A stretch of 64,000 nt of DNA from Symsagittifera roscoffensis (GCF_963678635.1 NC_087062.1:90745845-90809844), one strand, 5' to 3'. Positions 40,611-53,572 are shown, counted from the first letter of the stretch. The notes: generated by a model from the sequence alone, not told the origin. A program made the numbers and translations.

Positions 40611-41514
40611 ACGATGCTTTGACAAAACGATGTTTTGTTGTACGTTGATTCAGTTTTGATGATCCCTTGTTTTCTGTAATCCACGTGCGAAATTTTTTCG
40701 TATTCGAAAATCCGCCTTGTCCTCGTTGATTATTATTATGGTAGTTAAGTTGTCCGCCTCGACCTTGAGGTATGATGTGTCCCATCGGATCTTGTTTCGT
40801 TTTTGTTGATGTTGATGCTGCAAAAGGTTTCGTTTTCGTAGTGAAGCTATGTTCTGTTAACTTTTCTCAATGAAATTCATTTTCATATGTGTCTTGTGGG
40901 CTTCGTGTTCCTCTGCCATTTTCTCATTGTTCATGTGTGCGGTAAGCAAATCGTCTTCCCTTTCAACGCAGTTGTCGCGAAGCAAGTTCTGACAAAATCG
41001 CGTGGAAATGTTCAAGTGACTCATTCTTCTTTGGTTTTCTGCAAATGAAGGCGATGATTCGTGTGGTGATGAAGATATATTCTAGAACTGTCACTAGTTT
41101 TCTTGTTGATTTGTATATCTATGCTCGGTCTCTTTTGTTGCACCTGACGTTGATCTGCTGCGCCTAATCATAGGAAGAGGTAGCTTCGTACTTTTCCGTC
41201 ATCCCACGTAAATGAGTTGCATAACACACCTCTTTTTCCTGCTCTTAGACAAATATTTTGCCAACCAACTCTTTTCTCTTGATTTTGCATGTCTCCGTTT
41301 TTCTTTTGAGCCTCCGTCTCGCCCGTGATCTCGAGTTCATATATAAGCTCTGCTGGCTCTAGTAAAAGCGGTTTGGTCCGAAAAAAGTTTCTGAATTTGA
41401 TGCCATCCTTCGCAAATACTGCCGTTTCTAATATGGTTGCCGCTTACTTCGAACAATTTATTTTCGATTTTCGATTTCTTAATTTATCATTTTTGGCAGA
41501 TTTTGTTTTACAAT

Positions 41515-41856
41515 CATAAAACTATTGTTGTCTTGAGCTCAAAATAAAAAAAAACACCTGATTTTTTAGTAAACTTATGAGGGTTTAATTGTTTCCATTT
41601 TGGCCATTTTAGGACAATTTCGTGCAAAAGGCATCAGATGAGATTTAATCCGTCTTATGAATTGTTCCAAATTGACCTAAGGCAATCTATTTGTTCTTTT
41701 AGATACTTTGAATCAGCAAAAATTACTTCATAATACTCTACATAAAATGTGGTGGGATGATTTTTGAAAAAAAAGTCTCAAAAATGGTCCATAAATCTTA
41801 AAAGGCAGTAAAGAAATTACAAAGCATGGCCCTGATATGAGCAATCATGTTTCATT
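41515..41856 (+). mobile_element. Diverged HINE-like copy
   Basis: Recognisable blocks in family order: ATTGTTGTCTTGAGCTCAAA, AGGACAATT..., TTTAATCCGTCTTA, 'tccataaatcttaaaaggcagt' and a degenerate 3' end near 41840. The terminal hairpins are decayed. Confidence 0.6.
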
Positions 41857-42088
41857 TAAACTCTTAATATCTATCCATTGGTTTAAAAAAATGTGTTATA
41901 AATGCTTAGTTTAAAAGTCAAAAATGTCTAAAAAACTCCCCAAACATAAATAGTCAGAAGTCTTTCGAAAACCGGAACAACAAAACTACCATGCGACTGT
42001 TATTTAGTTTTTTTCATATTATTTTTAATATTGTTACACTGTCTCAACACGGCCGCCTGACTTCAATTTTGGTAATTGTTTATCTTTA

Positions 42089-43220
42089 TTGTTCCGATTA
42101 CTTTCAAAAACAATAACGGAATAATTGTGCTTGGGGTATTTTTTGCTCCAGACAAATTTCAACTCTTAGCTAGCCATTGTTACCATGTGGAAAGTGTTGT
42201 TGTTCCGAGCTAAAACTTAAAAAAATTTTTATTCTGTGATTATCTTTTGTTAAGTTTTGATGGTTTAAAAATTGCCGATCCGATTAGCTCGGAACAATTA
42301 CGCGCGAGAGAATTCATTAACGTGGGTGGTTTTTTTCTCCGGACAAATTTCGACTTTTTAGCAAGCAACTTTTGGCGGGATTTTTTCTATATCATTCAAA
42401 AAGTATTGATATCTTGAGCTCAAAATTAAAAAAGAAACGATCTTTTACTTACATTTTATGGAAAAAAAATTTAGGGGTTTAAGGATTGCCAGTTTGGCCA
42501 ACTAGGGACAATTAACTCGCGATATTTTTCGTGCTATTTTAACGCAAAACGGCAAATTAATCAGGCTCAAAAATTGTTCCAAGATGAATTAAAACTATGC
42601 CAAAACGAAGTAAATCACTTTGTGCTTTACATAGCGTGTGGGGGCTGCCATCATTTTTTAAAGCGTGCACTACCGCATAGACCTCAAAAGGCATTCCAAA
42701 CAATCAAATATTCGCATCGGTGTCTGCTTTCGAAGAAAGTGCGGAGTATTTATGCGTAGGGTGGTTTTTCATTCGGTCAATTGTTAACTATTCAACTAAT
42801 CATTTATGACTTGGAACATCTGAAAGTTATGGTTGTCTTGATCTCAAAAATTGTACTAGTATTATTTTTTCGTAAAGCTAGTGGGTTTGAAATTGCTAAT
42901 TTGACCAACTTGGGATAATTAACGCGTAAAAAATTGCGGTCTCAATAACATGCGTAAGCGGCAAACTATTGCGTTTCTAAATGAACTGAGGCCAGCGCAA
43001 TTTAGTTGCTACGAGACGTTATTACGTTATTACTACTAAAATATTACGAGACGCTAAACACACCCCTTGTAATTTACATACCGTCTGTTGAGACTAAATG
43101 AAGACAATTTTTTTTTTCGATGATTTGTCCATTGTTCAAACAAAAACAAAATTTTTTATTTTACCTAAAACTGCAGTTGGAACATGCAGCGTTTTGCTCT
43201 GATAAACGAGCAGTCTTGTT
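42089..43220 (+). mobile_element. Diverged HINE-like copies, at least two joined
   Basis: A 5' end TTGTTCCGATTAC at 42089 is followed by a second internal start of the CAGACAAATTTCGACTTTTTAGC block near 42330 and a third near 42770. The 3' end is GAGCAGTCTTGTT at 43220. The interval is longer than one element, so it is a composite of older copies. Confidence 0.6.
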
Positions 43221-45287
43221 TGAATATGTATCCCAGTTCGATGAATAAACAAAGTCCTACAAGTCGCACAAAATATTGTCTGAACATATTCCAAGAACTG
43301 TGAATATAATCCCTCCCGAATAGTATCTCAACACCGAGTAAAGCAAAATGTGAGAAACTAACTTTAATTTTAAATCAAAAATAAATTGCCAACTGGTCCA
43401 CAAATTATCAGTCTCAAAAAGGTCTAAACAAAATGATCTCAATCTCTTGAAAGAAAAACTGAACCTAGTCCCAAACTAATAAATTGCATGGCGTTAAAAC
43501 ATAACCCAATTCAATGGCTAGAAAGTTTTTTTGGTTTGTTAAGACAAACTACTTGCGGTAGCTAAGTAAACTGATTGAGTAACATAATGATCTTTAATCC
43601 GACTTTCGAAGTTGGTGATGAATATATATAATGGGGCTGGTTTTTTATCCAGACCAAATTTACAAACTCTGGTTTCTCGGGTGATCAATCTCATGATCTG
43701 CATGCGCCTATCCTGGTGTACTCACTGCTTAAGAAATCTGCAGCAAGTCTGTTTAAACTGTTCAATTTATAATTTTCACGCGTGAGGAATTATCCCTCTC
43801 TACAATATCATTCCAAAAAAATTGAGACAACTTATTGGTTTTTGTTAATTTTATACACGACTCAAATTTTAGTATGACCAGCCTTAAATTCATAAATTTG
43901 TCAATAATTAATTCAACAAAAACTGTTCGAGACCAATCAAATGGCAATCGATTTTTATTGGAGCAGTTTTGTTTACTTTTGTAACAGTTATCAATGAAAT
44001 TATTACATACAATTTAACTTGAAAAATTTTATGGAACCTGTTCTTGGAATTTGTTTTTGAGTAAAATTATAAGTTCTTGTCAGTTTTCATTTACTGAACT
44101 TTTGACACTCTTATGTTCCTTCTAAAGTATGGTCCTCAAAAAAGTGCAATCAAAGTACATAACTGGTTGCGAGCATTGTTTTATACAAAAACTGAGCCTA
44201 GACAGAAAGCTATTATCATAATGTCAAACTAAACCAAAAGAGATTCGAAACAATAAATTTTAGCCCGATATTAACAATTGATTGTTTGCCGTCCTTAAAT
44301 ACATGTTCGTAAAATTTTTGATATCTAAGAAACTTTGTTTGTCTTTCCTTCATGCATTTTCCCTCACCATAACTTTGTTCTTCCGACTATTTGCAAAGAA
44401 ACTGACAGAATGTTTTAATTGGGAGGGGGGTTGTCCAGACAAATTTCAATTCTTCAATTTGCCTATTTGACGGAATTATCTTATATCAATAAGGGATTAG
44501 CAAGCGTTATCAAATCGGAATACAAATTTCTTATCGAGTTAAATTTTTTTATAGAAACTCATTTGAATCACTTGGTATCTTGCTTTGAAAAACATTCAAA
44601 ATCTGAGCATATTCGATACACTTACTCTCGAGGTAACGATAACGCCTGGGACAGAAAAGGTCCTGGTTGCAAAAGTGACCAGAACCTGTGTTTTTTAAAC
44701 GGGAAATGTTCCGTTTCAGAAAAAATAACTTCTTATAATTTTTCTGCTTACATTTTGTCGGGTTAGTTGCCCCATCTCAGAATTGTTTTTGCTGTATGCA
44801 CTTTTCCTTGTAGTTGCGTTTTATGTTTTCTTTTACTCCAGAAATTTGTAACTCTACTAACATTGACTTCGTATATGTATTTATATATATTTTGTTTTTG
44901 CTTAAACAATCTACCGGCCTAAAAGGTTTCGACTACATTTTACTTGCCCTCTAACCTAATGCTGGCTCGTTCGAGGAAACCATGACCTGTATGCTTTCCT
45001 CAACATCGCAAAAAATTTTAAAAATCTCGGAATATAACTTAAAGTTCAAAGTTTTTCCTGACAACATCTATAGTTTTGCTTGAAAATCATTTCTAAAGTT
45101 TTTTGAACGCCGTCGAATGTGTTTCTGGGCGCGTGTTCAGCGAATAGAATTTCATTCCAGACAACATTGTGAAGTTTTCTTAGTTATGGTTTCTTCAAAA
45201 TATTTTCCTTTTTTTTCCTCTCTGCTAGGTTCCAATGCTATTTTTGTGGCATCGCAAGTAATGAGAAGCTCAGCATCGCCTTTGTGT
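43221..45287. other. AT-rich interval without a recognised gene
   Basis: A faint HINE-like trace lies at 43600-43680. The 115-codon plus-strand frame at 44419-44766 has no domain support. Confidence 0.4.
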
Positions 45288-45395
45288 TCAAAAATTATTG
45301 TTGTTTTGAGCTCAAACTCAAAAATATTTTCACCTGTGATCTTTTTTTAAAAAAATTATGAGGGTTCGAAGGTTGCCCATTTTGACAATTTGGTG
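45288..45395 (+). mobile_element. HINE-like fragment
   Basis: The interior block TTATTGTTGTTTTGAGCTC...CACCTGTGATC and the following 'ttatgagggttcgaagg' match the family. It supplies the C-terminal codons of the minus-strand FLYWCH frame. Confidence 0.6.
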
Positions 45396-45750
45396 TTTTT
45401 AAAAGGTTTTCTTTTTTGGAAAGTTCATCAGTTATTTGAATTTGAGCTGTTTCTCGGTTCACATCACGTTGGGCTGCGAAAATAGTCTGTCGCGGTGTTA
45501 CATCGGATACTGCTGCTCGATCTTTAAGTGTTTTTCTGAACTTACGTTTTTCGATGTCAGCTGGATCGGGGAAGTGGCAGTGATCTTTAATGATCTCAAC
45601 GGAGTCGTCCTTTGTACGCACACGGCCATTGCAGCTACTTTGTCCGCAGCGCCAGGAAAGGGAGTTGTCTGCCAGTGTTCTGTGTTTAATATAAGCATAC
45701 CCTTCAAAAATCAGTAACTCAGAATTTTTGTTTGTAAGTATGATTTCCAT
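45295..45750 (-). pseudogene. FLYWCH zinc-finger domain ORF, C-terminus replaced by repeat sequence
   Basis: The first ATG in the minus-strand frame is at 45750-45748 (MEIILTNKNSELL); the frame is also open a little upstream without ATG. About residues 10-70 form a FLYWCH domain: IFEGYAYIKHR...SLSWRCGQSSCNGRV...IIKDHCHFPD, with WRC-x4-C and H-x-H as zinc ligands. FLYWCH domains bind DNA and occur in animal regulators and next to Mutator-like (MULE) transposases. The C-terminal ~40 codons read through a HINE-like fragment, so the frame is truncated or chimeric. No MULE transposase was seen nearby. It could also be one exon of a larger gene. Confidence 0.8.
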
Positions 45751-46039
45751 CAATAGATAGTTAATTTCGTTTCTATTGAGTGTTGTCAAATGTTTGCAAA
45801 TGAAACAGATTGAACAACCTGTCTCTTTTTGCTTAGATTAAAAAAAGAGTCCACTTTCCTAAATTGCGTTAACTTTAATGTTTCGAAGATTATTGCTTTT
45901 ATTGAGTGGCCGCTGCTGTTATCTAGGTTGTTCTAATTTCTCTACTATACTACCTATTGTTATCCGGATTAGTTGGTATCAAAATGGGTTTAATATGAGA
46001 TAAATTTACTTATCAGCTTCTAGAACAATTATCACTTCG

Positions 46040-46180
46040 ATCAATGGGACTGTTTTTTGGACAATTTTTTGGACTATTTTTGGGACTGTTTTGTAGGGAC
46101 TGTTTTTTGTACTTTGCTATGTTTTTTCGGACTGTTTTGTATTGGACTGTTTTGTATGGGACTGTTTTGTACAGACACGG
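46040..46180. repeat. Irregular repeats of GGACTGTTTTGTA
   Basis: GGACTGTTTT followed by a variable tail (TTGGAC, GTAGG, GTATT, GTATGG) recurs about seven times with uneven spacing. Confidence 0.8.
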
Positions 46181-46484
46181 GAACAACAAGTTAAAATTAG
46201 CCCAATTTAAAATCTGAATTTATCCCGACAAAATCTGGAAAAAAATCGTTCAAAAATAAACTCGAATCAAATTCCTCGCTCTATTTTAGCCCCAAAAAAT
46301 CGTTATCTGAAACAAACCTGCAACTAAAAAAATTGGACAGTCAAAATGAAATTTGAAATCGAGTTGCTCTTTTTATGTTTGGTCTTTGGAAGTCGAGCAC
46401 ATGCCAGAGCTCAACCAGAAAACAAAAGCAGGAGTTTTGGTTGAGCATAAATTTGAATTATAACGCCAGTATGGTCGTAACATA

Positions 46485-46860
46485 TCAAATTTGGAGCAAG
46501 CACAGTCAAAACATAGTGCGAGCACAGTCAAAACATCAAAACTTGGTCGAGTACGGTCGAAAAATACGCGAGCATGGTCTAAACATACCTCGAGCACGGA
46601 CAAAACATCCTCATGAACGGTCAAAAGTACTGATTGTCCGCGGTAAAATCGGAATCAAAAACACAAATTTCTTTGAAAAATCAACACATTTGTTAACATT
46701 TTTGGCTTAAATACTTGTCAAAAATTATATCGCTTGGTTTGACCACGGTCGAGCATATTATTTTGGGTAGAGCACGGTCAAAATGGTCGAAACATAACGA
46801 GTTTTGCTCGAGACGGTCGAAACATGCAGTGAGCTCCTCGACCCTGGAACCGCATCAGAG
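46485..46860 (+). repeat. Irregular array of GAGCACGGTCAAAACAT words
   Basis: Variants of GAGCACGGTCRAAACAT recur about ten times, 10-60 bp apart, with AT-rich filler. The reverse complement of the same word forms the array at 58360-59170. Confidence 0.82.
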
Positions 46861-49619
46861 CAAAGCGAAGTAAGTTTTAATTGCTACATAAAAAGTCGCG
46901 GATAATCCATATTAAGCTCCTACATAATGATGGCTAAACAATTTCGGCTACCCAGAAGATCTATATACTTGGCTACTTATAGTAGCTTTTTAGGTTGACT
47001 ATCAATATTTGGGATCACTATCAGCTTCTCCGTAAAAGAGATGTACGATAAGCACTTTTCCATAGCTGGAACAGTCTTTTTTTGTTTTTCTTTCATAATT
47101 TTTTGTTTTAACAGACAAAAACTAAGGTTTTACTCAAACGAGAAAACAAATAGGTTAAACGACATTTCAATCACCTATAAAATCTCAGTCATATCATAGT
47201 TTCCATAGATACAAAATTGTTTTTTGTTATTTATAATAAAAGTATCATGACTGTTCGTATGACTGGGACGCTTTTAGTGTTCTGACTGCCTTTCATGTCT
47301 ATGGAGTCTATTTTGACCAAAAAAAAAATTCTTAATATCTCAAAAAAATGTTTCAATCTTTGAAAATCATCCATATGCTTTCAAGTACCAATTTAACAAA
47401 CATTAGCAAAAAGTAACAAATTAACCAGTAGCAGCAACAAGACTCAATTCAAATTGGATTATTTTCTGAGCCGGGTTAAATAGCCGCTCACGCAAAATTA
47501 GCCCAAAAAATTGTGCTTTAATTATTCTAAATTAGTCATGCTGAGATTTTTTCAAATGTCATTAAATGGAACTTAATGCATCACCAATGTTTTAAAGTTA
47601 GCCCGATTTGAACAGCGCAAAAATGATGAATAATTTATTTTCTAAAGACTTTGATGTCCGACATGCATTGATTTCGCAGAAACGCAATAACTCAAAAACA
47701 ACTGAGAACCAATTCTGCAAATCGACATAACTACTTTTAGAAAGAAAAAACTGAAAACTAAAATACTTTTCCGAAAATAACAAAACTTAGTAATATAATT
47801 ATGATCGCTTTTTTTGTTGATGACTCCCAAATTGACAACTCAACGCAAAAAAAAACACCGACCTGCAACAAAGAGCAGTATAAAAAAACAGACTCTTTTA
47901 CTACAAAAACAGCCGCCTGAGCTTAAGGAAAGTCCACCCAACCTCACCAGACTCTTTGTGTTTTTTTGCGATGCAATTCAAACAATGCCACAAATCGAAT
48001 CAGTTTGTTAAAACAAAACAAACCGAAGAAAAGTAAAGACAGGTTACTGAAAAAACATAAAATCACTTTCAAAAAGGGAAACTTGAATGTAAACTACAGC
48101 AATTAAACCGATTTTTGAAATGTAACCGTACCACACTTCCTAGTTTTTTCATGACATCTTAGAGGAACGAGCATAAAAACTCCGGCATTATCTCTGAAGC
48201 TCGGATGAAAAACAGCTTAGGGTATATTAACGTTTAACGAACTCTTGATTTTAGAATTTTGAATTAGGTTTTTTTAACATTCATCAAACATTTAATTAAC
48301 GTTACTTTTTTTATGTTGCAATTTGAAATTTCCAAGTTTTCATGACGCCCTTAGTGAACGATTTCACATAAAAAACGACCCGTTTGCGATACTGTTTACA
48401 ACAATTTTAACCCGCCAAATAATTTCTGTTTGCAACAACAAAAAACAAAAGTTTCAAGTTCTTGGTATTTATTTGCACTAAAAAACTCCTCTGCATAAAA
48501 TTTGTTCTACTCAATTTTGATACATGAACATAATTCCTCAGTACATAATTTGTTCTTCATTTGTTTGAAATGTGTGAGAAATTTAAAAATAATACTCCCT
48601 CTCTCACTACTCAATCTACAATAATTTTTCAAAATGTTTTTGAATTTAATTATTTTAGATATGTTTTGTTTTCTTTTTTCCTCTTTCTTTTTATGAAACA
48701 AACAAGCAAGATACGGATCAGTTTTGACATCAAAATCAACATCGACAAAGACATCAGCAACAACTTTAACGCCATGGCAACCTCTGCATAAACAATTGTG
48801 ATCAACATTACACAGCAAAATCAACAAGCAAAAGGGACTACGAGACGACAACATCCGACCAACCAAACAGTTTTAAAAAATCAACCAGCTTGCCGGCACA
48901 TTACGCAACTCAATCGATCTATGCTTTACCATTGATCCTCATCAGTTTCATCGGCATCATCAAAAACATCCTTAGGCAAGATTTTCAGCCACAATTCTTA
49001 ATTAACAAAGATCAGATTGGAGAAATTTGAGGTTGATCTAATGAAATGTAGCTTGTTGTTTGGACTCTTTCCAGCCAAATCATTCAATTCATGGTGCAGA
49101 AAAATAACTTAATTTCAAATTTTGGACACGAAAAAAGCAAATCAATACCAATAGCTAGATTTGTGTGCAACAGTCAAGGAAGACAGTTTAGAGTAATTTC
49201 GCAGAAGATCTGGTTAACCTGTCAACCTTTTTAACAAAATCGACAATTATTGATTGCCCCTGACTCTTCACAAGGGCTCAGACACTGAATTTTCCCACTT
49301 TGTCGCAACCTTTTTTTACACCTTCTAGCCTGTTGGATTAGCAAATCGACGCATTTCCTCTATCTATTTAGTTAGCAGTCCTTATGATTCACCATAATGA
49401 AGCAGAACAATGAACGGATATACAGCAACCTTGTTAAAAAGGATATACAGCAACAAAACATTTAAACGACTCTTTGTAAAACCTTCTCTAGGCCTAATAA
49501 TACCCTTCTCATTCGGACGACTATAAAAAGTAAAACTCACAAAATGATCGTAGCTCGAACGAAGATAACCGAATTTATGATATTAATCATATTGAAACAA
49601 TAACCGAATTCAAAAGACA
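46861..49619. other. AT-rich interval without a supported gene
   Basis: A degraded HINE-like 3' end is visible near 47250-47320 (minus). Frames at 47814-48011 and 48507-48866 show no domain. Part of 48.5-49.5 kb could be decayed gag of the BEL/Pao element further right, but I found no diagnostic residues. Confidence 0.4.
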
Positions 49620-50151
49620 AACAAGACTGCTCGTATCAGGGCGAAGCCCTGAATGTTCCGACTGCCTATTAAGGTTTATGGAGCAGTAACAACATTAAAA
49701 AATTAAAAATAATAAAACAAAATGAACATTTTTTTTTCAAAAATTTGAATTTTTTTTTTAAATCATCCCCCCACACGCCATATAAAGTACAAAAGGATAG
49801 ATTTCGCTACTTGTAACAAATAAATTATGGCAAATAAGCTTCGTTAAACCAATTTGGAACGATTTCTAAGACGGATTAACTCTCTGCTTACGCGTTAATA
49901 GCGTGAAATATATCGCGAGTTAATTGTCCCAAATTGGCCAAAATGCCAATATTTAAACCCCCATAACTTTACAAAAAAAGATCAGAGGTGAAATATCTTT
50001 TCAAATTTGAGCTCAAGACAACAATACCTTTTGAATGATAAGAAAAATTTTGTCAAAAATGGCTAGTTAAAAAGTCGAAATTTGTCTGAAGAAAAAAAAA
50101 CCCACCCCGAGCACAAATATTCCGTTACTTTCGTATCGAAAGTCGGAACAA
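49620..50151 (-). mobile_element. HINE-like element copy, full length
   Basis: 532 bp, minus strand: AACAAGACTGCTCG, hairpin TCAGGGC-GAA-GCCCTGA and TGTTCCGACT at the left; CTTTCG-TAT-CGAAAG hairpin and GTCGGAACAA at the right. AACAA (TTGTT on the element strand) occurs at both ends. It is close in sequence to the copies at 50236, 55116 and 60011. Confidence 0.92.
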
Positions 50152-50235
50152 AAACGAGTGTAACAGAAAAGCCGTAAATTTTCCGCACACTCTGCCATGA
50201 TCACCACTCTTCTTATTGTGACGAGTACAAACTGC

Positions 50236-50778
50236 AACAAGACTGCTCGTATCAGGGCGAAGCCCTGAATGTTCCGACTGCATTTTAAGGTTTATTGAGC
50301 AGATGTAATACATAAAAAAAATTAAATGAAATAAAATAAAATAATTTTTTTTTCTAAAATTTGAAATTTTTATGAAAATCAACCCTCCCCACACGCCATA
50401 TAAAAGACAAAAAGATAGATTTCGTTCCTTGTAATAAATCAATTATGGCAAATAAGCTTCGTTCAACCAAATTGGAACGATTTATAAGACGGATTAAATC
50501 TCCGCTAACACGTTAATAGCGAGAATTATATTGCTCGTTAATTGTCCCAAATTGGTCAAAATGGTCAAAATGGCAACCTTTAAACTCTCATAACTTTACG
50601 AAAAATGATCACAGATGAATTATCTTTTCAAATTTAAGCTCAAGATAACAATACCTTTTGAATGATATAAAAAAATTTTGTCAAAAATGGCTAGTTAAAA
50701 AGTCGAAATTTGTCTGAAGAAAAAAAACCCACCCCGAGCTCAAATATTCCGTTACTTTCGTATCGAAAGTCGGAACAA
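50236..50778 (-). mobile_element. HINE-like element copy, full length
   Basis: 543 bp, minus strand, same ends and hairpins as the copy 85 bp to its left. It ends about 55 bp before the first trace of the open frame preceding the BEL/Pao remnant. Confidence 0.92.
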
Positions 50779-51399
50779 TAAGTAAAAACAAAAGGAACAT
50801 CCATACTCTAAATTAACTTTTGTCTTAATAGCGTGAGACCACATATGGTAAAAACTGCTCGTCAAAACGAACATGCGGAATACAGCTACATTAATTTTCG
50901 TTTTAATTGCGTCCCAGTTCTCCTTAGCCTAGACAAGACTACCCTAATTAGGATGGTGACATTTTCAATGGCCCTGACAGTGCCTCGAGAGCAATTGCAG
51001 CAGCTGTTGGATAGACCGTTGGCAGTCAAAGTGGTGACATCTTAGGAAGAAAGATTTTTCAAGCCTCCTGAGCCCATGAATGGAACCTCAAGGTGACAAA
51101 AACTTGTCAGAAAATCGAATGACCTTGCTGAACTGGAAATTTATCTGCTCACAGTTGGACGGAACCTCGACAGAGGAAACCCTAGACAAAATACTACCAA
51201 GTGATGCAAACAAACGATATGCTTTAGGAGGAGACTGGATCTACCCAGAAATTTTCTTCCCTCAAAATGCCGATTTCGCAAACACAAACACCACATCAAC
51301 GCCTATGTAGAAAAAATCTATATGAGAATTTCTGTTCAACCAGAAGGCCGGAATTGTCTTCGATATTCTGGGAACCAACAAACTAGGTTTCTATAAATA

Positions 51400-51720
51400 C
51401 ACCCGTTAGTTTTCGGTGCCATGCGCTCCCCGAAGTGAGAAGATTTTCTATGTGGACGATTCAATTGACAGCATGAGCGAAGCTTAAAGACTCTTCAGCG
51501 ACCTGCGACGTATCCTACAGATTGGTAGTTTTCACTTGACAAAGTGGATTACAACAAATAGATCGAGAAATCACGTGACGAATTTCTCGACAAAGCTCCT
51601 ACGAAACGCGTTCAAGGAATTCAGTAGACCATTACCAGAGAGAAACTTTTTTTTGCCAACCAAATTCCACAATCTACCGAAGAAGAAACCAACTCAAACG
51701 AACCTGCATTATATTTCATA
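51400..51720 (+). pseudogene. BEL/Pao reverse transcriptase fragment
   Basis: VFGAMRSP in one frame is followed after a shift by FYVDDSIDSMSEA, an in-frame TAA, then RILQIGSFHLTKWITTNRS. YVDD (51449-51460) is the catalytic box. FHLTKW is the hallmark that follows it in BEL/Pao. Later codons are unassigned. Confidence 0.87.
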
Positions 51721-52329
51721 AACAATGTTTGACTCAATAGGAATTGCGGCACTAGTTTCTAGGCAATTCCGCATTTAGCAGCAAAATGTTTGAAGGAAAG
51801 GACTCTCAAAAGACGACCCTCTAAGCAATATCAACCTGCCGGATGTTTCAATTTTCCTTTCCACTCATCGATTACTTATGAGCTTACTTTTGACAAACTG
51901 ACGCCAAACTGCTGCTAGTTTCATGGCCCCGATTTACTTCTAGAGTCAGATTAGCAATGGCGTCAGTTTTTCTACTTCATACAAAAAAATCATATAATAT
52001 ATCTAACTGCTTTGAGCTACTGCTTTTCACCGGAGAGCATCATAGCGATTCAATTTAAAGGTTAAATACCATTAATTAATCGCAAAACAACATAAAATCA
52101 CATCGAATACAACTTCATCGTTTTCCCCATGTCCAGCCAAATGGGAAAACGAGAATATAAGAAGCCAAACATTAATAATTTTATCTGCAGCCAACCAGCC
52201 CCAGTAACAGCAATTTGCCATAGCAGAGAGGTCGAAGTGAATTTTTGAGGTCTGACTGAATCTCACATCTCACAGACAAACAGTTACTTCGGTAGGAAAA
52301 CGCCAACTTCAAATGTTGTAATTCAGTAA

Positions 52330-52640
52330 TACCCAACAGTCACGTTCGACCGCTCTCCCAAAAATCTACAAAATGACTACTTTGAGCCTCAAGGACGCCT
52401 CATCGAGCTCATAGACGCCTACTGTAGATTTGATTTTTGCTCCAAGTACCCCATCCTTCCCGATGGAAACGATCACGCTATCTTGCTACTGATCGGATAT
52501 ACTCGTGTAACAAACCAACAAGCTTGCCAAGAACAAACAATGAACGCTCCTCAAGTCCTCTACGGGACTCTGAACTCCACAGCACAGATTCAAAAAAACT
52601 GCAACACTTGCTCTTCTTGCCAATTTTTAATTTTCTCAAG
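52330..52640 (+). pseudogene. BEL/Pao integrase zinc-binding region
   Basis: RLIELIDAYCR...SKYPILPDGNDHAILLLIGYTRVTNQQACQEQTMNA...LNSTAQIQKNCNTCSSC follows the pattern upstream of and within the HHCC domain of BEL/Pao integrases, with His residues partly lost. Confidence 0.8.
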
Positions 52641-53029
52641 CTTGAACAGATGTTCCACCATTCATCCGCTTTGTCTCTGGGAAATTTTCCCCCTTTCAAA
52701 ACACGGGACAGGAAGTTTCTGCACCTTTTGCTTCTCAGACAATAAATGTAAGCGAACATTATGAACTCACCTCAAAAGGTTTTACAATCTTTCTGCGCAT
52801 GCAAACTTCAGTGCACTTCTCCACGTTTTTGCTAGAAGAAGAACCCTTTTATTTTTTTTATGTCGTTAATGGTACAATTGTCGCAGCAGCCGGATAGACG
52901 CTCTAGGAAACTTTCGACTCAATGGTTATGAGAACGTATCATCCGAAGCCTGAAAAGTTCAATGCATGCTATCATTGATAGCAAGAAATTGACTGACGAC
53001 GCCATGACAAAGTTTCATGCGAAGTCGAA

Positions 53030-53480
53030 ATTTTCATGAACGCTAGACCAATCACGTGAGCGTAATCATTTGCCAATGAAGCTCTCACACGCAACCACTT
53101 CCTTATCGGACAAAAATTTGCCACTGTGGTAAGTTAAAAATCAACGCCGCCATTGGCTATCACGCAACAATGGATGTTCTCCCAGCAGCTCATAAATCCC
53201 TTAGGCGAAAAGTCGATGGAAAAACTCGTACCATTTGTCCTGACCAGCCAGAAATGGACCACCAAATCCTAAACCATAGCCATCGGTTAGCCTGTATGGA
53301 TACTAGTAGAATCCTCTTTGCTATGTTTGTGGCAACTCGGACCCATTAAATCCCCCACTCCGTCCTACGTCAATCAAGCTAAACTGTACAACTTACGCAC
53401 TCGACGTGGTTCTGTTAAAAATCCTGCAAAACAGCTTGCCCCTGTTGGCCTTTGTTTTCCTACACATGACATCACCAACG
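53030..53480 (+). pseudogene. BEL/Pao integrase C-terminal region
   Basis: Blocks FMNARPIT, NHFLIGQKF, QKWTTKS, VWILVESS..LWQLGPI and TRRGSVKNPAKQLAPV correspond in order to the post-catalytic region of BEL/Pao integrase (the module with W-PLGRV-like and RP..KL-like motifs). Frames change at least twice. Confidence 0.82.
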
Positions 53481-53572
53481 CTTTGGCGACCGACAAGGAT
53501 AGCACTTTAGCAATAAAAATCAAGTCGAAGGTTACGGATTACACAGAATCAAAAAGTTATTTTGCTTTATGA

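Larger units (their letters stand above)
37700..41330 (-). mobile_element. Second Ty3/gypsy element, minus strand, heavily decayed
   Basis: Reading right to left on the minus strand, pieces of gag (capsid tail near 41290-40860, zinc knuckles near 40592-40500), a possible protease, the N-terminal RT, the integrase zinc-binding domain and the integrase C-terminal part occur in the expected order but in changing frames with many stops. Most of RT, RNase H and the integrase core are missing. It belongs to a different lineage from the large plus-strand element, as judged by its RT and integrase sequence. No LTRs were recognised. Confidence 0.8.
50833..53572 (+). mobile_element. BEL/Pao retrotransposon remnant (pol)
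   Basis: Fragments of RT (YVDD and FHLTKW), the integrase zinc-binding domain and the integrase C-terminal region occur in order on the plus strand, in changing frames with many stops. The phrase YVDDSIDS...GSFHLTKW and the integrase C-terminal pattern are diagnostic for BEL/Pao. No LTRs, gag or protease were recognised. The first part (50833-51310) is open in two frames but was not assigned to a domain. Confidence 0.85.

Noticed and set aside
44419-44766. 115-codon frame on the plus strand
   Set aside because: No domain, no conserved residues, no supporting context in AT-rich DNA.
47814-49600. Possible gag of the BEL/Pao element
   Set aside because: Order would fit, but I found no capsid or zinc-knuckle residues to support it.
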